From Bog-793 sp963761425 (lineage in GTDB: Bacteria > Actinomycetota > Acidimicrobiia > Acidimicrobiales > Bog-793), in contig CAVXGQ010000005.1 of the NCBI GenBank assembly GCA_963761425.1, positions 62,001-126,000 on the forward strand: a DNA stretch of 64,000 bases. Direction: 5' to 3'. The position numbers and the translations under genes were made by a program. Shown in pieces: positions 18,887-27,713 of this stretch; position 1 is the first letter of the stretch, and every line of letters begins with the position of its first letter. Below the pieces are notes generated by a model. The model made no database searches and was not told the origin of the DNA. It was given only the letters and a program-made list of their open reading frames with translations.

Positions 18887-20098
18887 GTGGTGAGCGAGGA
18901 TCGTCGTGTTCGGACCGCCAGAAGTTGCCGATCGGCTAGGCGCGTCCTCGCGCCTGCCGTCGCGGTGGTCGGTCTGATCCTGGCAGCCGAGCTCGGGCCG
19001 ATGGCGGCGGGCGTGGCGTCTTCTCGGACCGCACCCACGCACGGTAAGCAGCCGGCGGCATGTTCGGTCGCGGCCAAGCTCGAAACCTGGAGTCTCGCCC
19101 GCCTCGCGGCCCAGACGTTGGCCGCGGCGGCAGACGAGCAAGACGTCGCCGGGGTTTCCCATGAGGTATCCATCGGCATCGGCGGCCTCGTCCTTTTCGG
19201 GTCGGCGGCACCGCCCGATCTCGGTAGGGAGCTTGCCGCCCTCGAGGTCCATGCCCCGGGAGGGGTAAAGCCGCTCGTCATGGCCGACGAGGAAGGAGGC
19301 GCGGTACAGCGGATGGCGAACCTGGTCGGGTCGATGCCTTCGGCGCGGGTGATGGGCGCCACCATGACGCCAGCGCAGATCGAGGCGCTCGCGACACAGG
19401 TCGGTCGAGGCATGCTCGCCGCCGGGGTGACGATGGATCTTGCGCCCGTTCTTGACGTGGACGGCGGCGCCGGACCGAATGCGCGGGATCCCGACGGGAC
19501 TCGCTCGTTCAGCGCGGAAGTCGGCGTCGCCGCCCAAGACGGTCTCGCCTTCGCCGCCGGCCTCGAGCGGGCGGGGGTGATCGCGGTGGTGAAACACTTC
19601 CCTGGTCTCGGGGGCGTGAGTGAAAACACCGACATTGGTCCCGCCACCACCGTTGCCTGGAGCCGCCTCCAGCAGACCGGGTTGGTGCCATTCGTGGACG
19701 CGGTCGATGCCGGGATCCAAGCCGTGATGGTCGCCAATGCGTCCGTCCCCGGTCTCACCGCCCAGCCGGCGAGCCTGTCCGCGGTCGTCGAAACCTGGTT
19801 GCTGCGGGACCACCTCCATTTCAAAGGGCTGATCCTCACCGATTCGCTGATCGCCGGGGCGATCAAGGCGACCGGGTTGACCCTGTCCCAGGCGGCGGTC
19901 GAGGCGCTGCGCGCCGGAGCCGATCTGCTCCTGTATCAGGCCTCCGGCGGGAGCATCGACGAAACGACCAACGAGATCGTGCACGCGATCGTGGAAGCGG
20001 TTGGGAACGGAGTGTTGTCGAGGTCGCAGCTCATCGGGGCGGTCAGTTACATGCTGGCGGCCAAAGGAGTCAACCTGTGCGCACGCCGCGGAACGTGA
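18887..20098 (+). CDS. Secreted GH3 beta-N-acetylhexosaminidase-like glycosidase (403 aa)
   Basis: Exported glycoside hydrolase of family 3 (NagZ-like). A signal peptide (RRVLAPAVAVVGLILAAELG) precedes a TIM-barrel with MADEEGGAVQRM, VTMDLAPVLDV, VVKHFPGLGG and LILTDSL. The Asp of the last motif matches the family nucleophile, and the KH(F/S)PG motif matches the NagZ acid/base loop region. Family members cleave beta-1,4 GlcNAc from peptidoglycan fragments or other glycans. Unlike cytosolic NagZ this one is secreted, as is common in actinobacteria. Monocistronic as far as can be seen. Confidence 0.85.
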   Translation: MVSEDRRVRTARSCRSARRVLAPAVAVVGLILAAELGPMAAGVASSRTAPTHGKQPAACSVAAKLETWSLARLAAQTLAAAADEQDVAGVSHEVSIGIGGLVLFGSAAPPDLGRELAALEVHAPGGVKPLVMADEEGGAVQRMANLVGSMPSARVMGATMTPAQIEALATQVGRGMLAAGVTMDLAPVLDVDGGAGPNARDPDGTRSFSAEVGVAAQDGLAFAAGLERAGVIAVVKHFPGLGGVSENTDIGPATTVAWSRLQQTGLVPFVDAVDAGIQAVMVANASVPGLTAQPASLSAVVETWLLRDHLHFKGLILTDSLIAGAIKATGLTLSQAAVEALRAGADLLLYQASGGSIDETTNEIVHAIVEAVGNGVLSRSQLIGAVSYMLAAKGVNLCARRGT

Positions 20099-20214
20099 CG
20101 TCGACCTGACGCTCCATCTCGCCGGCGCGGGAGCGCGAACCGGCGGTCATGCTCCGAGTCGAGTGCCTTGCCGCACGGGGAACGGGGCGCATGGCCCGAA
20201 GATCCCTTTAGCGT

Positions 20215-20421
20215 TCAGTAGACCCGCGCGTAGACTAGGATCCCCAGCACGACGATGACGAGGCCGACGATCGGCACGATGATCGCGCGCGAAACGCGCA
20301 AGGCAACCCGTATGCCGCCGACGACAACCAGCAGAGCGCCGACGACGATGCCGACGATTCCCGCCACGTGGTGCTTGCTGAGTGTTGCCAGAACTGAAGC
20401 CATCATGCCGACGGCGTGCAT
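20215..20421 (-). CDS. Small membrane protein (68 aa)
   Basis: From ATG 20421 (GAGGGAGAG three bases upstream) the product has two hydrophobic segments (GIVGIVVGALLVVVGGI and AIIVPIVGLVIVVLGILVY) with a short basic turn between (RVALRVSR). No domain is recognised. The longer frame from 20715 adds 98 residues that do not resemble protein. Similar two-helix proteins occur widely, and no function can be assigned. Confidence 0.55.
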   Translation of the reverse strand: MHAVGMMASVLATLSKHHVAGIVGIVVGALLVVVGGIRVALRVSRAIIVPIVGLVIVVLGILVYARVY

Positions 20422-20788
20422 GGTCTCTCCCTCGACGATCTGCATGAACCGCGAGACTGTAGCGATCGGGCGCATGGTCGCGCGGCCGATCTCATCGGCC
20501 GTGTCACTGTCAGGAAGTACCGGCCTCGATCCGCCGATCTGCCGGGGCGGCCCGCCAGCTTGGTCGGCGGGCTCTGGTGCTCCTCGAGGGCATGAACTTG
20601 ACGGCAGGCGCAGATCGGCTCCGCACTGCTCATCTACTTCGGCTAACGGCTCCGGGCGCCCCTTTCCCGCCGGCCGGGGCCCTTCGGTGTCGGGGAAGGC
20701 TTGGGGAAGGGTCACTTTCCGGGTCGAACGGCCCCTTGCGTCGAGCGGCGCGATACCAGCTCACGAAAGCCATCTTCGGGGGCGCCCC
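20422..20788. other. 367-base gap without a supported gene
   Basis: I find no convincing coding region or repeat between the small membrane protein and the deacetylase gene. Confidence 0.4.
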
Positions 20789-21535
20789 TCAGGGCGCGGT
20801 GACGACCCGGAACAACTCCGCCAGTCGCCCTTCGGGCAGCCCGGCGCGACGGGCCCCGGTGGCGAGCCAGGAGCCCACGCGTTCGGCGAGCCATTCGCCC
20901 TGGCCGACCTGGCTCACGTGACAGCGCAGCGCGTTGATCTTGCGGTCAAAAGAGTCGGTGACGTCGACGGCGCGGTTCGGTTCGGGATGTGCCACGAGCC
21001 ACAGCTCGTCCACCCGATGGGGTTCGAGCCGATCCGCCAGGAGCTCCGGGTACGCGAAGGGATTGCGCGCGTCGGGATAGAACGCGCAGACCGTAGCCTC
21101 GCCCGCCGCAAGGTGGTCCGGATGCGAGGCGCCGAGGGTGTCCCAGTTCCGCTCCGGCGACGGGCAGACCACACGCTCCGGGCGAAGCGTGCGCAGAAGA
21201 CGGCTGATCTCGCGACGCAGTTCGCTCGAGGCGACCAGCGCGCCGTCCGGGTAGCCGAGGAAGTGCACGTCATGGACGCCTGCGACCGCCGCCGCGGCCC
21301 GCTGTTCGTTCCGACGGATCTCGGCCATCTCGGCGCGCTCGATCGAGCGGTCGGAACCCCCGGCGTCACCATCGGTGATGATGCAGTAGGAGACGTCCAG
21401 TCGGGCGTCGGTCCAAAGCGCAACGGACCCCGCCACGCCGAACTCGACATCGTCGGGGTGGGCGGCGACCACGAGGACGCGGGAGATACCCGGGTCGACG
21501 CCGTCGGTGACGGTGAGAGCCGCCTTATCGGTCAT
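20789..21535 (-). CDS. PIG-L/LmbE-family zinc-dependent deacetylase (248 aa)
   Basis: Cytosolic metal-dependent N-acetyl hydrolase family. The metal-binding AHPDDVE motif is near residue 25, the second motif SHPDHLAAG is near residue 135, and ITDGDAGG follows the first strand as in the family. MshB (mycothiol pathway) and Mca belong to this family and mshA lies 1.4 kb away, so a role in mycothiol or mycothiol-conjugate metabolism is possible. However the sequence ARLDVSYCIITDGDAGGSDR looks more like the generic PIG-L branch, and the gene is not in the mshA operon. Confidence 0.85.
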   Translation of the reverse strand: MTDKAALTVTDGVDPGISRVLVVAAHPDDVEFGVAGSVALWTDARLDVSYCIITDGDAGGSDRSIERAEMAEIRRNEQRAAAAVAGVHDVHFLGYPDGALVASSELRREISRLLRTLRPERVVCPSPERNWDTLGASHPDHLAAGEATVCAFYPDARNPFAYPELLADRLEPHRVDELWLVAHPEPNRAVDVTDSFDRKINALRCHVSQVGQGEWLAERVGSWLATGARRAGLPEGRLAELFRVVTAP

Positions 21536-21741
21536 CGACCGCGCGGTTGATCATCGTGGGAGGCTAGCGCCGGGTGGGGTTCGCGGGCGTTCTGTCGAGG
21601 TCCGCGTGAACCCCTCGTGCGCCTGGAACGGGGCCCGATGCCTCTGGCCCGTTGCTGACCGGGCGGTCCGCTACGCTCCCGCCATGTTCGGGCCTCCGGT
21701 GCCCACCGGCACCACAACCGTCCGGTATTAGGGCGCGCCCG

Positions 21742-22014
21742 ATGGCTGACTCGTCGCAAGCTCCGCCCGGGGGCGAACCGCCGGCGACGGTGCCGGACGC
21801 GGCACTCGACGAGGCGCGAGCCCTGGTCGCTGGGGCGGAGACCGAGCTCGACGCCATCGAACAGGCGATCAAGCGTCTCGAGCACGGCACGTACTCGACC
21901 TGCGAGGTCTGCGAGTCGCCGATCGAGCCGGAACGTCTCAGCGCCGAGCCGACGGGCCGGCGCTGCGCCGCGCACGATGCGTCAGGCCGATCGGGGTCAT
22001 CGCCGGTCGGGTAG
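21742..22014 (+). CDS. DksA/TraR-type zinc-finger protein (90 aa)
   Basis: Small protein with an acidic helical part (ALDEARALVAGAETELDAIE, QAIKRLEHGTYSTC) followed by the DksA-type finger CEVCESPIEPERL and a final RRCAAH. The usual fourth Cys is replaced by His, giving CxxC...CxxH. Family members bind the RNA-polymerase secondary channel or act as small regulators; the specific role here is unknown. ATG 21742 is chosen because the upstream part of the frame is not protein-like. It converges on sodN with a 16-base gap. Confidence 0.75.
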   Translation: MADSSQAPPGGEPPATVPDAALDEARALVAGAETELDAIEQAIKRLEHGTYSTCEVCESPIEPERLSAEPTGRRCAAHDASGRSGSSPVG

Positions 22015-22030
22015 AGCGCGACCTATCGAC

Positions 22031-22450
22031 TCAGGCCTTCTTGGTCTCCCGGAAGATGCGATCGATCTCGGCGATGCCTTCGAGCAGCCGGTCTGCCACC
22101 GCGACATCGCAAGTCTTCTTGGCCTCGCCGGCGGCCTTGGTCGTCATCCAGAACAGCTCGTGCAGCTCGGGGAAGCGTTGGGCGTGCTCCGGTCGGAAGT
22201 AGTCGGTCCACAGCACCCAGAGGTGGTGCTTAACGAGCTCGGCCCGCTCTTCTTTGATCATGATGGCGCGCTGGCGGAACACGGGATCATCGGAGGCGTT
22301 GAACTTGTCCATGCAGGCCTTCACCGACTCCGCCTCGATGCGGGCCTGCGCCGGGTCGTAGACGCCGCAGGGCAGGTCGCAGTGGGCGTGCGCCGTGCGC
22401 GGTGGCACGAGGCGGTCGGTGAGAGAGAACAGGTATGAGGTGAGCGGCAT
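22031..22450 (-). CDS. sodN: Nickel superoxide dismutase precursor (139 aa)
   Basis: Converts superoxide to hydrogen peroxide and oxygen in the cytoplasm. After a 22-residue propeptide (MPLTSYLFSLTDRLVPPRTAHA) comes the diagnostic nickel hook HCDLPCGVYDP. After cleavage this exposes His1, Cys2 and Cys6 as the Ni ligands. The rest (KACMDKFNASDDPVFRQRA and the WTDYFRPEH helix region) matches the family four-helix bundle. ATG 22450 has GAAGGAG seven bases upstream. The maturation protease gene sodX is divergent next door. In streptomycetes sodN is nickel-induced and regulated by Nur; no operator was identified here. Confidence 0.95.
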   Translation of the reverse strand: MPLTSYLFSLTDRLVPPRTAHAHCDLPCGVYDPAQARIEAESVKACMDKFNASDDPVFRQRAIMIKEERAELVKHHLWVLWTDYFRPEHAQRFPELHELFWMTTKAAGEAKKTCDVAVADRLLEGIAEIDRIFRETKKA

Positions 22451-22538
22451 GCCACGACTCCTTCGATCGCTGTCATTTGCCCGCCGTGGCGGGAGAGATG
22501 CCGGCGCCGAGGCGCGCGGCGCGGTCAACACTAACGAG

Positions 22539-22907
22539 GTGCGCCCCTTCCGATACCGCTGGCGCCGGCGTGCCGCGGCCCTGGCGCGGACCCTGCGGAT
22601 CCCGACCCGCGTTATCGTGGCCGGCCCGAGCATGCTGCCGACGCTGTGCGACGGCGACCGTTGCGCGGTGCGCAGGACCCGGCGGGTGGGGCCCGGGGAC
22701 CTCGTCGTGCTTCTCGACCCGGAGGAGCCGAGCCGCCTCCTCGTGAAGAGAGCCGTGGAGGTCTCGCCCCGAGGCCTCCTGGTCGTCGGCGACAATCCCG
22801 GCGCCAGTCGCGACAGTCGAAACTTCGGAGCGGTGCCGCTCGAATCGCTCGTCGGTGTGGCGTGGTACCGCTACGGGCCGGCGGGTCGGATCGGCCCGGT
22901 CCGCTGA
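22539..22907 (+). CDS. sodX: Ni-SOD maturation protease SodX, S24/S26 type (122 aa)
   Basis: Signal-peptidase-like protease expected to remove the SodN propeptide. It has the catalytic Ser in VAGPSMLPTL, the catalytic Lys in LLVKRAVEV and the C-terminal VVGDNPGASRDSRNFG signature of S26-type enzymes. No membrane anchor is visible, consistent with a cytosolic substrate. GTG 22539 is my preferred start. An upstream ATG at 22449 would overlap the sodN start codon on the other strand (shared CATG), leaving no room for promoters. Divergent pairing with sodN supports the assignment. Confidence 0.88.
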   Translation: MRPFRYRWRRRAAALARTLRIPTRVIVAGPSMLPTLCDGDRCAVRRTRRVGPGDLVVLLDPEEPSRLLVKRAVEVSPRGLLVVGDNPGASRDSRNFGAVPLESLVGVAWYRYGPAGRIGPVR

Positions 22908-22955
22908 GGGGTCTTGGTGCGGCTGAAGGGGGCCGTGCCGTTACGCTTGGCCCGA

Positions 22956-24209
22956 ATGCGCAAGATCGCGGTTCTCTCCATGCACACGTCGCCCCTCGCC
23001 CAACCCGGCAGCGGCGACGGCGGGGGGATGAACGTCTACGTGCGCGAACTGTCCTCGTCCCTGGCGCGGGCGGGCGTCGGTTGCGACGTCTACACCCGCG
23101 CCTCGGCGGAGGGCCTTCCGTCGCTCGTCGAGGTGGAGCCGGGGCTGACCGTCCACCACGTCGACGCCGGACCGAGACGACCGGTCCCGAAGGGGCTCCT
23201 GCACGAGCTCGTCGGCGACTTCACCGAGGCCGTCGCCGACCGCATGGCCGGGTTCGAGGCGCTCGGCGCCCCCCGGACGGACGCGATCCACGCCAACTAT
23301 TGGCTCTCGGGCATGGCCGGTCATGCGCTGAAGCACCGGCTGGGGATCCCGCTCGTCTCGACCTTTCACACCCTGGACCGCGTGAAAGCGGAGGCGAGCC
23401 CGGAGGAGTTCGACCCCGCCGATCCGGGGCGACGGGCCCGCGCCGAGGCGGAGATCATCGGATGCTCTGACGCCATCCTCGCTTCCTGTTCGGTAGAGCT
23501 CGACCAACTGGTCGAGCTCTACGGTGCCGACCCTTCCCGGGTGGAGATCGTCGCTCCCGGCGTGGACCACGCCTTTTTCTCCCCGGGCAACAAGCTCCAG
23601 GCCCGCCGGGCGCTCGGGCTCGCCGGGGACGAGCCATTGCTTCTGTTCGTCGGTCGCATCCAGCCTCTCAAGGGGACCGATGTCGCCGTCCGGACCCTCG
23701 CCGCCCTCGGTCGCTCTGGCCGGGGCGCCCGCTTGGCGGTCGTCGGCGGACCCAGCGGACCGCGCGGGCAAGCCGCGGTCGCCACGCTGCACGCGCTGGT
23801 GGCGGAGCTCGGGCTCGACGGCCGGGTGGCGTTCGTGCCGCCCCAGCCGCACGAGCGGCTCTCCACCTTCTACCGGGCGGCGGACGTCTGCCTCGTGCCG
23901 AGCCGCTCGGAATCCTTCGGTCTCGTCGCCCTGGAGGCTGCCGCCTGTGGCGCCCCCGTCGTGGCCTCCGCCGTCGGGGGTCTCGCCACGCTCGTCGACC
24001 ATGGCGAGACCGGCTTCCTCGTTGAGGAGGGTGGTGTCGCGGCCTTCGCCGGTTACGTCGCGGCCCTCCTGCGCGACCCGGGGCTGGTGGCCCGCCTGGG
24101 GGAAGCGGCGGCGCGACGGGCCCGGGCCTACACCTGGTCGCTCGCCGCGGCCCGGCTGCGCCGTCTCTACCTCGACTTGACCGCCCGCAACCTCGTCGAG
24201 TGCGGTTGA
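22956..24209 (+). CDS. mshA: D-inositol-3-phosphate glycosyltransferase MshA (417 aa)
   Basis: GT4 glycosyltransferase for the first step of mycothiol synthesis: UDP-GlcNAc plus 1-L-inositol 1-phosphate. The N-terminus MHTSPLAQPGSGDGGGMNVY is the MshA hallmark for donor and acceptor binding. HANYWLSGMAGHALK and the donor-site SRSESFGLVALEAAACG (E-x7-E type) follow in order. ATG 22956 is chosen because the alignment core starts at RKIAVLSMHTSP; a GTG at 22914 adds 14 residues. It is followed seven bases later by proC. Mycothiol is the major thiol of Actinobacteria, which supports the taxonomic placement. Confidence 0.93.
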   Translation: MRKIAVLSMHTSPLAQPGSGDGGGMNVYVRELSSSLARAGVGCDVYTRASAEGLPSLVEVEPGLTVHHVDAGPRRPVPKGLLHELVGDFTEAVADRMAGFEALGAPRTDAIHANYWLSGMAGHALKHRLGIPLVSTFHTLDRVKAEASPEEFDPADPGRRARAEAEIIGCSDAILASCSVELDQLVELYGADPSRVEIVAPGVDHAFFSPGNKLQARRALGLAGDEPLLLFVGRIQPLKGTDVAVRTLAALGRSGRGARLAVVGGPSGPRGQAAVATLHALVAELGLDGRVAFVPPQPHERLSTFYRAADVCLVPSRSESFGLVALEAAACGAPVVASAVGGLATLVDHGETGFLVEEGGVAAFAGYVAALLRDPGLVARLGEAAARRARAYTWSLAAARLRRLYLDLTARNLVECG

Positions 24210-24216
24210 GGCAGCG

Positions 24217-25044
24217 GTGACGGAGGGCGTCCGGCTCTGCATCGTCGGAGGGGGCCGGATGGGGACCGCTCTCGTCGCCGGGCTGCTCACCGGGGGATGG
24301 GGGACGCCCGACGAGATCGTGGTGGCCGAACGGGTGGACACTGCGCGCCACGTTTTGCAGGAACGCTTTCCCCGGCTCAGCGTCTCTGCTGGCCCACAAT
24401 CCGCCGAGGGCGTTGTCGTGGCGGTGAAGCCGCACGATGCCGAGGCGGTCTGTCGTCAGCTCGGCGGGTTCGGCTACCGGCGCGTGCTGTCGATCGCCGC
24501 TGGGATCACCAGCGCCAGCCTCGGGGAGTGGTTCGGAGGAAAGGTCCCGGTGGTGCGGGCGATGCCGAACACTCCGGCGCAGCTGGGGTCGGGGGTGTCG
24601 ATCATCGCCGGAGGATCGGCGGTCACGGAGGCCGATCTCGTCTGGGCCGAGGGAATCTTGTCGGCGGTCGGCACCGTCGTTCGGCTTCCCGAGGAGCTCG
24701 TGAACGCGGCGACGGGGGTTTCTGGCTGTGGGCCCGCCTATCTCTTCTACCTCGCCGAGGCGCTCATCTCGGCCGGGGTCGCCGCCGGGCTCGAGGCCAG
24801 CGTCGCCCGGCAACTCGTCGACGAGACCCTTCTTGGGGCGGCCCGGATGATCGTCGAGAGCGGGCGACCGGCGGAGGTGCTGCGCGCCGAGGTCGCCTCC
24901 CCGGGGGGGTCGACCGAGGCGGCCCTCAAGATGCTCGAGGCCCGGGGCGTGCGCGCCGCGTTCGTCGACGCCGTCGCCGCGGCGGTGGCCCGGGCCGGCG
25001 AGCTCGGCGAGGCCAACTCAGGCACGCGACCAACCTCCCGGTGA
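24217..25044 (+). CDS. proC: Pyrroline-5-carboxylate reductase (275 aa)
   Basis: Last step of proline synthesis, using NAD(P)H in the cytosol. The Rossmann motif reads LCIVGGGRMGTALVAG. The family signature region includes VRAMPNTPAQLGSGVS, SGCGPAYLFYLAEAL and EVASPGGSTEAALKMLE. Length is normal. GTG 24217 lies seven bases after mshA, so the genes are probably co-transcribed. The next gene, a small HTH protein, follows proC in mycobacteria too. Confidence 0.95.
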   Translation: MTEGVRLCIVGGGRMGTALVAGLLTGGWGTPDEIVVAERVDTARHVLQERFPRLSVSAGPQSAEGVVVAVKPHDAEAVCRQLGGFGYRRVLSIAAGITSASLGEWFGGKVPVVRAMPNTPAQLGSGVSIIAGGSAVTEADLVWAEGILSAVGTVVRLPEELVNAATGVSGCGPAYLFYLAEALISAGVAAGLEASVARQLVDETLLGAARMIVESGRPAEVLRAEVASPGGSTEAALKMLEARGVRAAFVDAVAAAVARAGELGEANSGTRPTSR

Positions 25045-25121
25045 CCGCCGGAGGACACGAAATCTCTTTCCCCTCTTTCCCCACGAGCCCCGCTGGCCTA
25101 CAGTCGTGTCGGCGGAGAGGG

Positions 25122-25325
25122 GTGATCGAGCTGTCCATCCAATACACGAAGTCGCAGTTCCTCACGGTGGGAGAGGTCGCGCGGATGCTGCGGATCTCGA
25201 ACATGACCGTCTACCGGCTCATCAGTTCCGGCCAGCTGCCCGCGGTCCGGGTGGGCAAGTCCTACCGCCTGCGCGAAGAGGACGTCGACGGCTACCTCGC
25301 CGCACGGTTCACCGAGGCGGGCTAG
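25122..25325 (+). CDS. Small excisionase-family helix-turn-helix protein (67 aa)
   Basis: DNA-binding protein consisting of one MerR/excisionase-type HTH: FLTVGEVARMLRISNMTVYR, LISSGQLPAVRVGKSYRLRE, then a short C-terminal helix. GTG 25122 has GGAGAGG upstream. It is the counterpart of the small HTH protein encoded next to proC in Mycobacterium, so this is a conserved chromosomal regulator and not a phage excisionase. Position just before rex and the hem genes is notable, but its targets are unknown. Confidence 0.85.
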   Translation: MIELSIQYTKSQFLTVGEVARMLRISNMTVYRLISSGQLPAVRVGKSYRLREEDVDGYLAARFTEAG

Positions 25326-25552
25326 GCACCACCGTTTGACACCGCCTACTGGACGGCGATCTCGCCGCCGGCGTGGCGGGATCGCCCGGAGGACGGAGCT
25401 CGGGCCGAAGCGCGGCCCGTGGCGCCCCGACCGGTCCGAGCATCCTCGGGCAACTCGCGGACGGCCAACCTCTTTTGTTGGCTCGCTCGCCCTCGACGGG
25501 CCCGCCGGGCCGCGAAGGTCCAGCGTCGTCCGTCCGCCGCGCCCTCGTTAGG

Positions 25553-26293
25553 GTGCAAGACGTGGCGGCGACGGAACTGGAACGCCTGAGCAACCGGATT
25601 CCCGGGCCGACGGTGACGCGCCTGCCGCTCTACCGGCGGGCGCTCTCGGTGATGGTCGAGCGGGGGGTCACCCACGTGTCGTCGTCCGAGCTCGCCGGGG
25701 TCGTCGGCGTGAACCCGGCCACGCTGCGCCGGGACTTGTCGCGTTTCGGTTCGTACGGCACCCGTGGCACCGGCTACGAGGTGCCGCGCCTGCTCGACCG
25801 GGTCGACGCGGCGCTGGCGCTCGACCGGGACTGGCCGGTCGCGATCGTCGGGGTCGGCAATCTCGGGCGGGCGCTCGCCCGGTCGCGGGGTTTCCGTTCG
25901 GGCGGGTTCCGGGTGGTGGTGCTCGTCGACGTCGACTCGGCGGTCGTGGGGACGACGCTCGACGGGATCGAGGTCGAGCCCCTGGAGGAGCTGGGTGCGG
26001 CCTGCGCCCGCGAGCTGGTGCGAATTGGCGTCATCACCACCCCGGCGAGCGAGAGCCAGGGCGTCGCCGAACGGCTCGTTGCCGCCGGGGTGCGGTCGAT
26101 CCTCAACTTTGCGCCGGTCGTTCTCACGGCGCCCGCCGGGGTGACGGTCCGTCAGGTGGACCTCGCCGCGGAGCTCCAGGTGCTCGCGTTCTACCGTTCC
26201 CGCCCCCCCCGTCCACCGGAAGGGTCCGACGAGACGTACCGGGCCGACCGGGAGGACCATCCCGTTGCCGACCGGATCGACGAGAGACCGTAG
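25553..26293 (+). CDS. rex: Redox-sensing transcriptional repressor Rex (246 aa)
   Basis: Senses the NADH/NAD+ ratio and represses respiratory genes when NAD+ dominates. An N-terminal winged helix (LPLYRRALSVMVERGVTHVS, then NPATLRRDLSRFGSYGTRGTGY) is followed by a Rossmann domain (VAIVGVGNLGRALA). GTG 25553 is preferred; the frame upstream to 25373 is not protein-like. Gene order rex-hemA-hemCD-hemB resembles the rex-hemACD cluster of Streptomyces coelicolor. The nuo operon 7 kb downstream is a plausible target, although I found no clear Rex operator there. Confidence 0.92.
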   Translation: MQDVAATELERLSNRIPGPTVTRLPLYRRALSVMVERGVTHVSSSELAGVVGVNPATLRRDLSRFGSYGTRGTGYEVPRLLDRVDAALALDRDWPVAIVGVGNLGRALARSRGFRSGGFRVVVLVDVDSAVVGTTLDGIEVEPLEELGAACARELVRIGVITTPASESQGVAERLVAAGVRSILNFAPVVLTAPAGVTVRQVDLAAELQVLAFYRSRPPRPPEGSDETYRADREDHPVADRIDERP

Positions 26294-26386
26294 AGTCTGC
26301 AGGCGGCGTGCGGTGGTCCCTCCGGCGTGGCCGCAGGTCGGCTTGCCGCCGGGATCCGCCGTGAGTCCCAGGACGAGGAGGTGAGC

Positions 26387-27661
26387 GTGCCGGTCGTCGT
26401 GGTCGGGCTGCACGAGAGGGACGCGCCGCTCGAGCTGCTGGAGTCGCTGGCGTTCTCCGACGAGGAGCTGCCCAAGGCGCTCGCCGGGCTGGGGGACAGC
26501 CCGCACCTGTCCGAGGCCGTGATCCTGTCCACCTGTATGCGCACCGAGGTCTACGCGGTCACCGACACCTTCCGCGACGGGGTGGCGGACGTTCGCAATT
26601 TCCTGGACGACCGGCTGGCCGCCAGCAGCGCCCCGGCCACCGCCCTCGAAGGGGCGCTGGACGTGTCGCGCGACGAATCCGCGGTGCGCCACCTGTTCGA
26701 GGTGGCGTCGGGCATCGACTCGCCGGTGCTCGGCGAGGGCGAGATCCTGCGCCAGGTGCGCTCGGCCCACGAGTGCGCCCACCACGAACGAGTTTCCGGC
26801 CCGGTCCTTGACGGTCTGTTCCGCCATGCCGTCGAGGTCGGCAAGCGGGCCCGAGCCGAGACCGGGATCGCCCGGGGCATCACCTCGCTCGCCCACGTCG
26901 CGGTGGCGCTGGCTATCGAGCACCTGGGCGGGTCGCTCGCCGGGCGGCGGGTGGTCGTCGTCGGTACCGGCCAGATGGGCGAGGGTCTCATCGACGCGCT
27001 TTCGCCTGTCGGGGGCCAGGCCGACCTGGTGGTGGTGAGTCGCAGTCGTAGCCGGGCGGACGCCCTGGTGAACTCCATCGGCGGTCGGGGGGCCGGGCTC
27101 GCCGACCTCGGTTCGGAGCTCGCCGACGCCGACGTGCTGTTCTCCGCCACCTCGTCGTCGGAGATGCTGCTCGGGCCGGAGGACCTCCAGCGGGCCCGCC
27201 AAACCCGGCCCCGACATCCGCTGCTCATCGTCGACGCGGCGGTGCCGCGGGACGTCGACCCCGCGGTGGCGTCATTTCCCGACGTCACCCTGAGGGACGT
27301 CGACGACCTTCGCAACTTCGCGGAACGCGCCCTGGCGACGAGGCGGGCGGAGATCGACCGGGTGCGGGAGATCGTCGGTGAGGAGCTCGGCCGGTACGCC
27401 CACGACGCCCGGGGACGTTCGGTGGCTCCGGTCGTCACCGCCCTGCACGAGCGCGCCGAGCTGATCCGCGCCGGCGAGCTGGAGCGGATCGAGGCGGTGC
27501 TGTCCCGCCTCGGTGCCGACGAGCGCGCCGCGGTGGAATCCGCCACCCGTCGCATCGTCGCCAAACTGGTCCACGAGCCGACGGTCCGGGTGAAGGGGGC
27601 GGCCGGCTCACCGCGTGGCGAGCGCCTCGCCGAGGCGCTGCGCGCCCTGTTCGGCCTGTAG
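26387..27661 (+). CDS. hemA: Glutamyl-tRNA reductase (424 aa)
   Basis: First committed step of C5-pathway tetrapyrrole synthesis: Glu-tRNA to glutamate-1-semialdehyde with NADPH. The catalytic Cys lies in ILSTCMRTEVYA (the usual Asn after Cys is Met). The HLFEVASGIDSPVLGEGEIL motif, NADPH site VVVGTGQMGEGL and C-terminal dimerisation helices are present. GTG 26387 is chosen because AGGAGG lies exactly five bases upstream; earlier in-frame starts at 26327 and 26381 lack this. It leads a hemA-hemCD-hemB-hemL run. Confidence 0.95.
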   Translation: MPVVVVGLHERDAPLELLESLAFSDEELPKALAGLGDSPHLSEAVILSTCMRTEVYAVTDTFRDGVADVRNFLDDRLAASSAPATALEGALDVSRDESAVRHLFEVASGIDSPVLGEGEILRQVRSAHECAHHERVSGPVLDGLFRHAVEVGKRARAETGIARGITSLAHVAVALAIEHLGGSLAGRRVVVVGTGQMGEGLIDALSPVGGQADLVVVSRSRSRADALVNSIGGRGAGLADLGSELADADVLFSATSSSEMLLGPEDLQRARQTRPRHPLLIVDAAVPRDVDPAVASFPDVTLRDVDDLRNFAERALATRRAEIDRVREIVGEELGRYAHDARGRSVAPVVTALHERAELIRAGELERIEAVLSRLGADERAAVESATRRIVAKLVHEPTVRVKGAAGSPRGERLAEALRALFGL

Positions 27662-27713
27662 CCGCGTTGGTCCGGCGGGGCGCCGCCCTCCAGGCGATGC
27701 CGCAGGTCGCGTC

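Noticed and set aside
18622..19866. 414-codon minus-strand frame overlapping the GH3 gene
   Set aside because: It is antisense to a clear glycosidase; only its last 39 codons after a good ribosome site look like a gene.
25122..25325. A phage excisionase
   Set aside because: Its place after proC matches a conserved chromosomal arrangement in Actinobacteria and no integrase or att site is near.
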